A stretch of DNA of 14,913 nucleotides, taken from Verrucomicrobiales bacterium. GTDB taxonomy: Bacteria; Verrucomicrobiota; Verrucomicrobiia; Verrucomicrobiales; Akkermansiaceae. Location of the stretch: contig DMYM01000070.1 of NCBI GenBank assembly GCA_003483645.1, positions 1-14,913 on the forward strand, given 5' to 3'. The notes beneath the pieces were generated by a model. That model ran no database searches. It saw only the letters and a list, made by a program, of their open reading frames with translations, and was not told the DNA's origin. Numbering within the stretch: position 1 is the stretch's first letter; each line of letters opens with the position of its first letter. This document shows positions 14,486 to 14,913 of the stretch, in pieces. A program made the translations under genes and the position numbers.

Positions 14486-14913
14486 TCACCATGCCAGTTT
14501 CCCGGGGAGGTATTCCTCGATCAGATCCTCGTAGAACGGCCGCAGGGCGGCGACATCCACCCGCTGGCTGCTCTTGGTGTATAGGTCGTAGGGATTGAAC
14601 GCGTTGACCCAGGTGAACATCTCGCGGTCGCGGGCGTTCATGAGCCGGTCGTACTCTCCCTCCCGGTGGATCGGGTAACAGGAGTGATAGCGGATCATGT
14701 AGAGGGCGGGCTCCGGCAGACGGTCCTTGACCACATGGTAGAGGTACTCGTCGTGTCCCCACGACATGGTCACCTGGTTGAGCCCGCACCCCTCGTCGTA
14801 GATACCGAGGGGTGAGGCGTAGTCCGGCCGGGCTGAGTCCGGGTTGTCGGCAAAGAACTCGTGATAGACGATTTTCTCGGAGAACCGGCAGCCGAGGGGA
14901 AAGGTGTCTCCCA
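14486..14913 (-). CDS. MIOX: myo-inositol oxygenase, 5'-truncated
   Basis: The visible 141 residues are the C-terminal half of a myo-inositol oxygenase, a di-iron HD-fold enzyme that cleaves myo-inositol with O2 to D-glucuronate; the animal enzyme has about 285 residues. The match is clear: GDTFPLGCRF at the window edge, then GIYDEGCGLNQVTMSWGHDE, IRYHSCYPIH, NAFNPYDLYTK and a C-terminal PGKLAW. H53 (SWGHDEY), H76 (RYHS) and D109 (PYDLYTK) correspond to human iron ligands H194, H220 and D253, and the 33-residue gap between the last two is identical. K113 corresponds to the substrate-contacting K257. The remaining ligands lie beyond the right edge. The frame is read through to base 14911; the ATG codon at 14773 is internal. 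The large dehydrogenase/cytochrome gene follows on the same strand, suggesting cotranscription. Cytoplasmic. Confidence 0.93.
   Translation of the reverse strand, partial: GDTFPLGCRFSEKIVYHEFFADNPDSARPDYASPLGIYDEGCGLNQVTMSWGHDEYLYHVVKDRLPEPALYMIRYHSCYPIHREGEYDRLMNARDREMFTWVNAFNPYDLYTKSSQRVDVAALRPFYEDLIEEYLPGKLAW

Noticed and set aside
14493..14789. N-terminal extension of the large - strand protein
   Set aside because: It is the wrong-frame reading of the inositol oxygenase gene, whose own frame matches the family closely.

Overview
The window is GC-rich, densely coded bacterial DNA. Its gene content points to the PVC superphylum, most likely Verrucomicrobiota or Planctomycetota. The markers are a DUF1549/DUF1553 protein followed by a Tat-exported DUF1501 protein, and a very large secreted dehydrogenase/cytochrome of the type largely found in those phyla. 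The phylum is inferred from gene families only; no rRNA or other phylogenetic marker is present.

Region 1 (1-4769, + strand) looks like one catabolic operon: the 3' part of a sodium:solute symporter, a RidA/YjgF-family protein, a DSD1/D-threonine-aldolase-type PLP enzyme, an M19 membrane-dipeptidase-family hydrolase and an NAD-type short-chain dehydrogenase. Spacing is tight: 9 bp, 11 bp and a 4-bp ATGA overlap between the last four genes. Together they suggest uptake of a small amino-acid or dipeptide-like compound, hydrolysis of a dipeptide, PLP-dependent breakdown of a D-hydroxy-amino acid, and clearing of the reactive enamine by the RidA homologue. This pathway is an inference.

Region 2 (4823-5815, - strand) is a D-2-hydroxyacid dehydrogenase of the CtBP/phosphoglycerate-dehydrogenase superfamily. 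It converges on the operon and could interconvert a 2-keto acid and a 2-hydroxy acid.

Region 3 (6116-10389, + strand) is the familiar PVC pair: a secreted DUF1549/DUF1553 protein with one CxxCH motif, and a DUF1501 protein with a twin-arginine signal five bases downstream. The 300 bp upstream (5816-6115) hold no convincing gene and presumably carry the divergent promoters.

Region 4 (10419-14913, - strand) encodes the C-terminal half of a myo-inositol oxygenase, running off the right edge. Downstream of it is a roughly 1,325-residue secreted protein that joins a sugar-dehydrogenase-like beta-propeller, HEAT-like repeats, a beta-rich domain, a c-type cytochrome domain and a C-terminal DUF6807 (PmoA-like) domain. 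A small open frame with genuine-looking codon use lies between them and makes the start of the large protein uncertain. The neighbourhood suggests oxidation of cyclitols or sugars, but the substrate of the large protein cannot be read from the sequence.

No rRNA, tRNA, CRISPR array, insertion sequence or convincing rho-independent terminator was seen.
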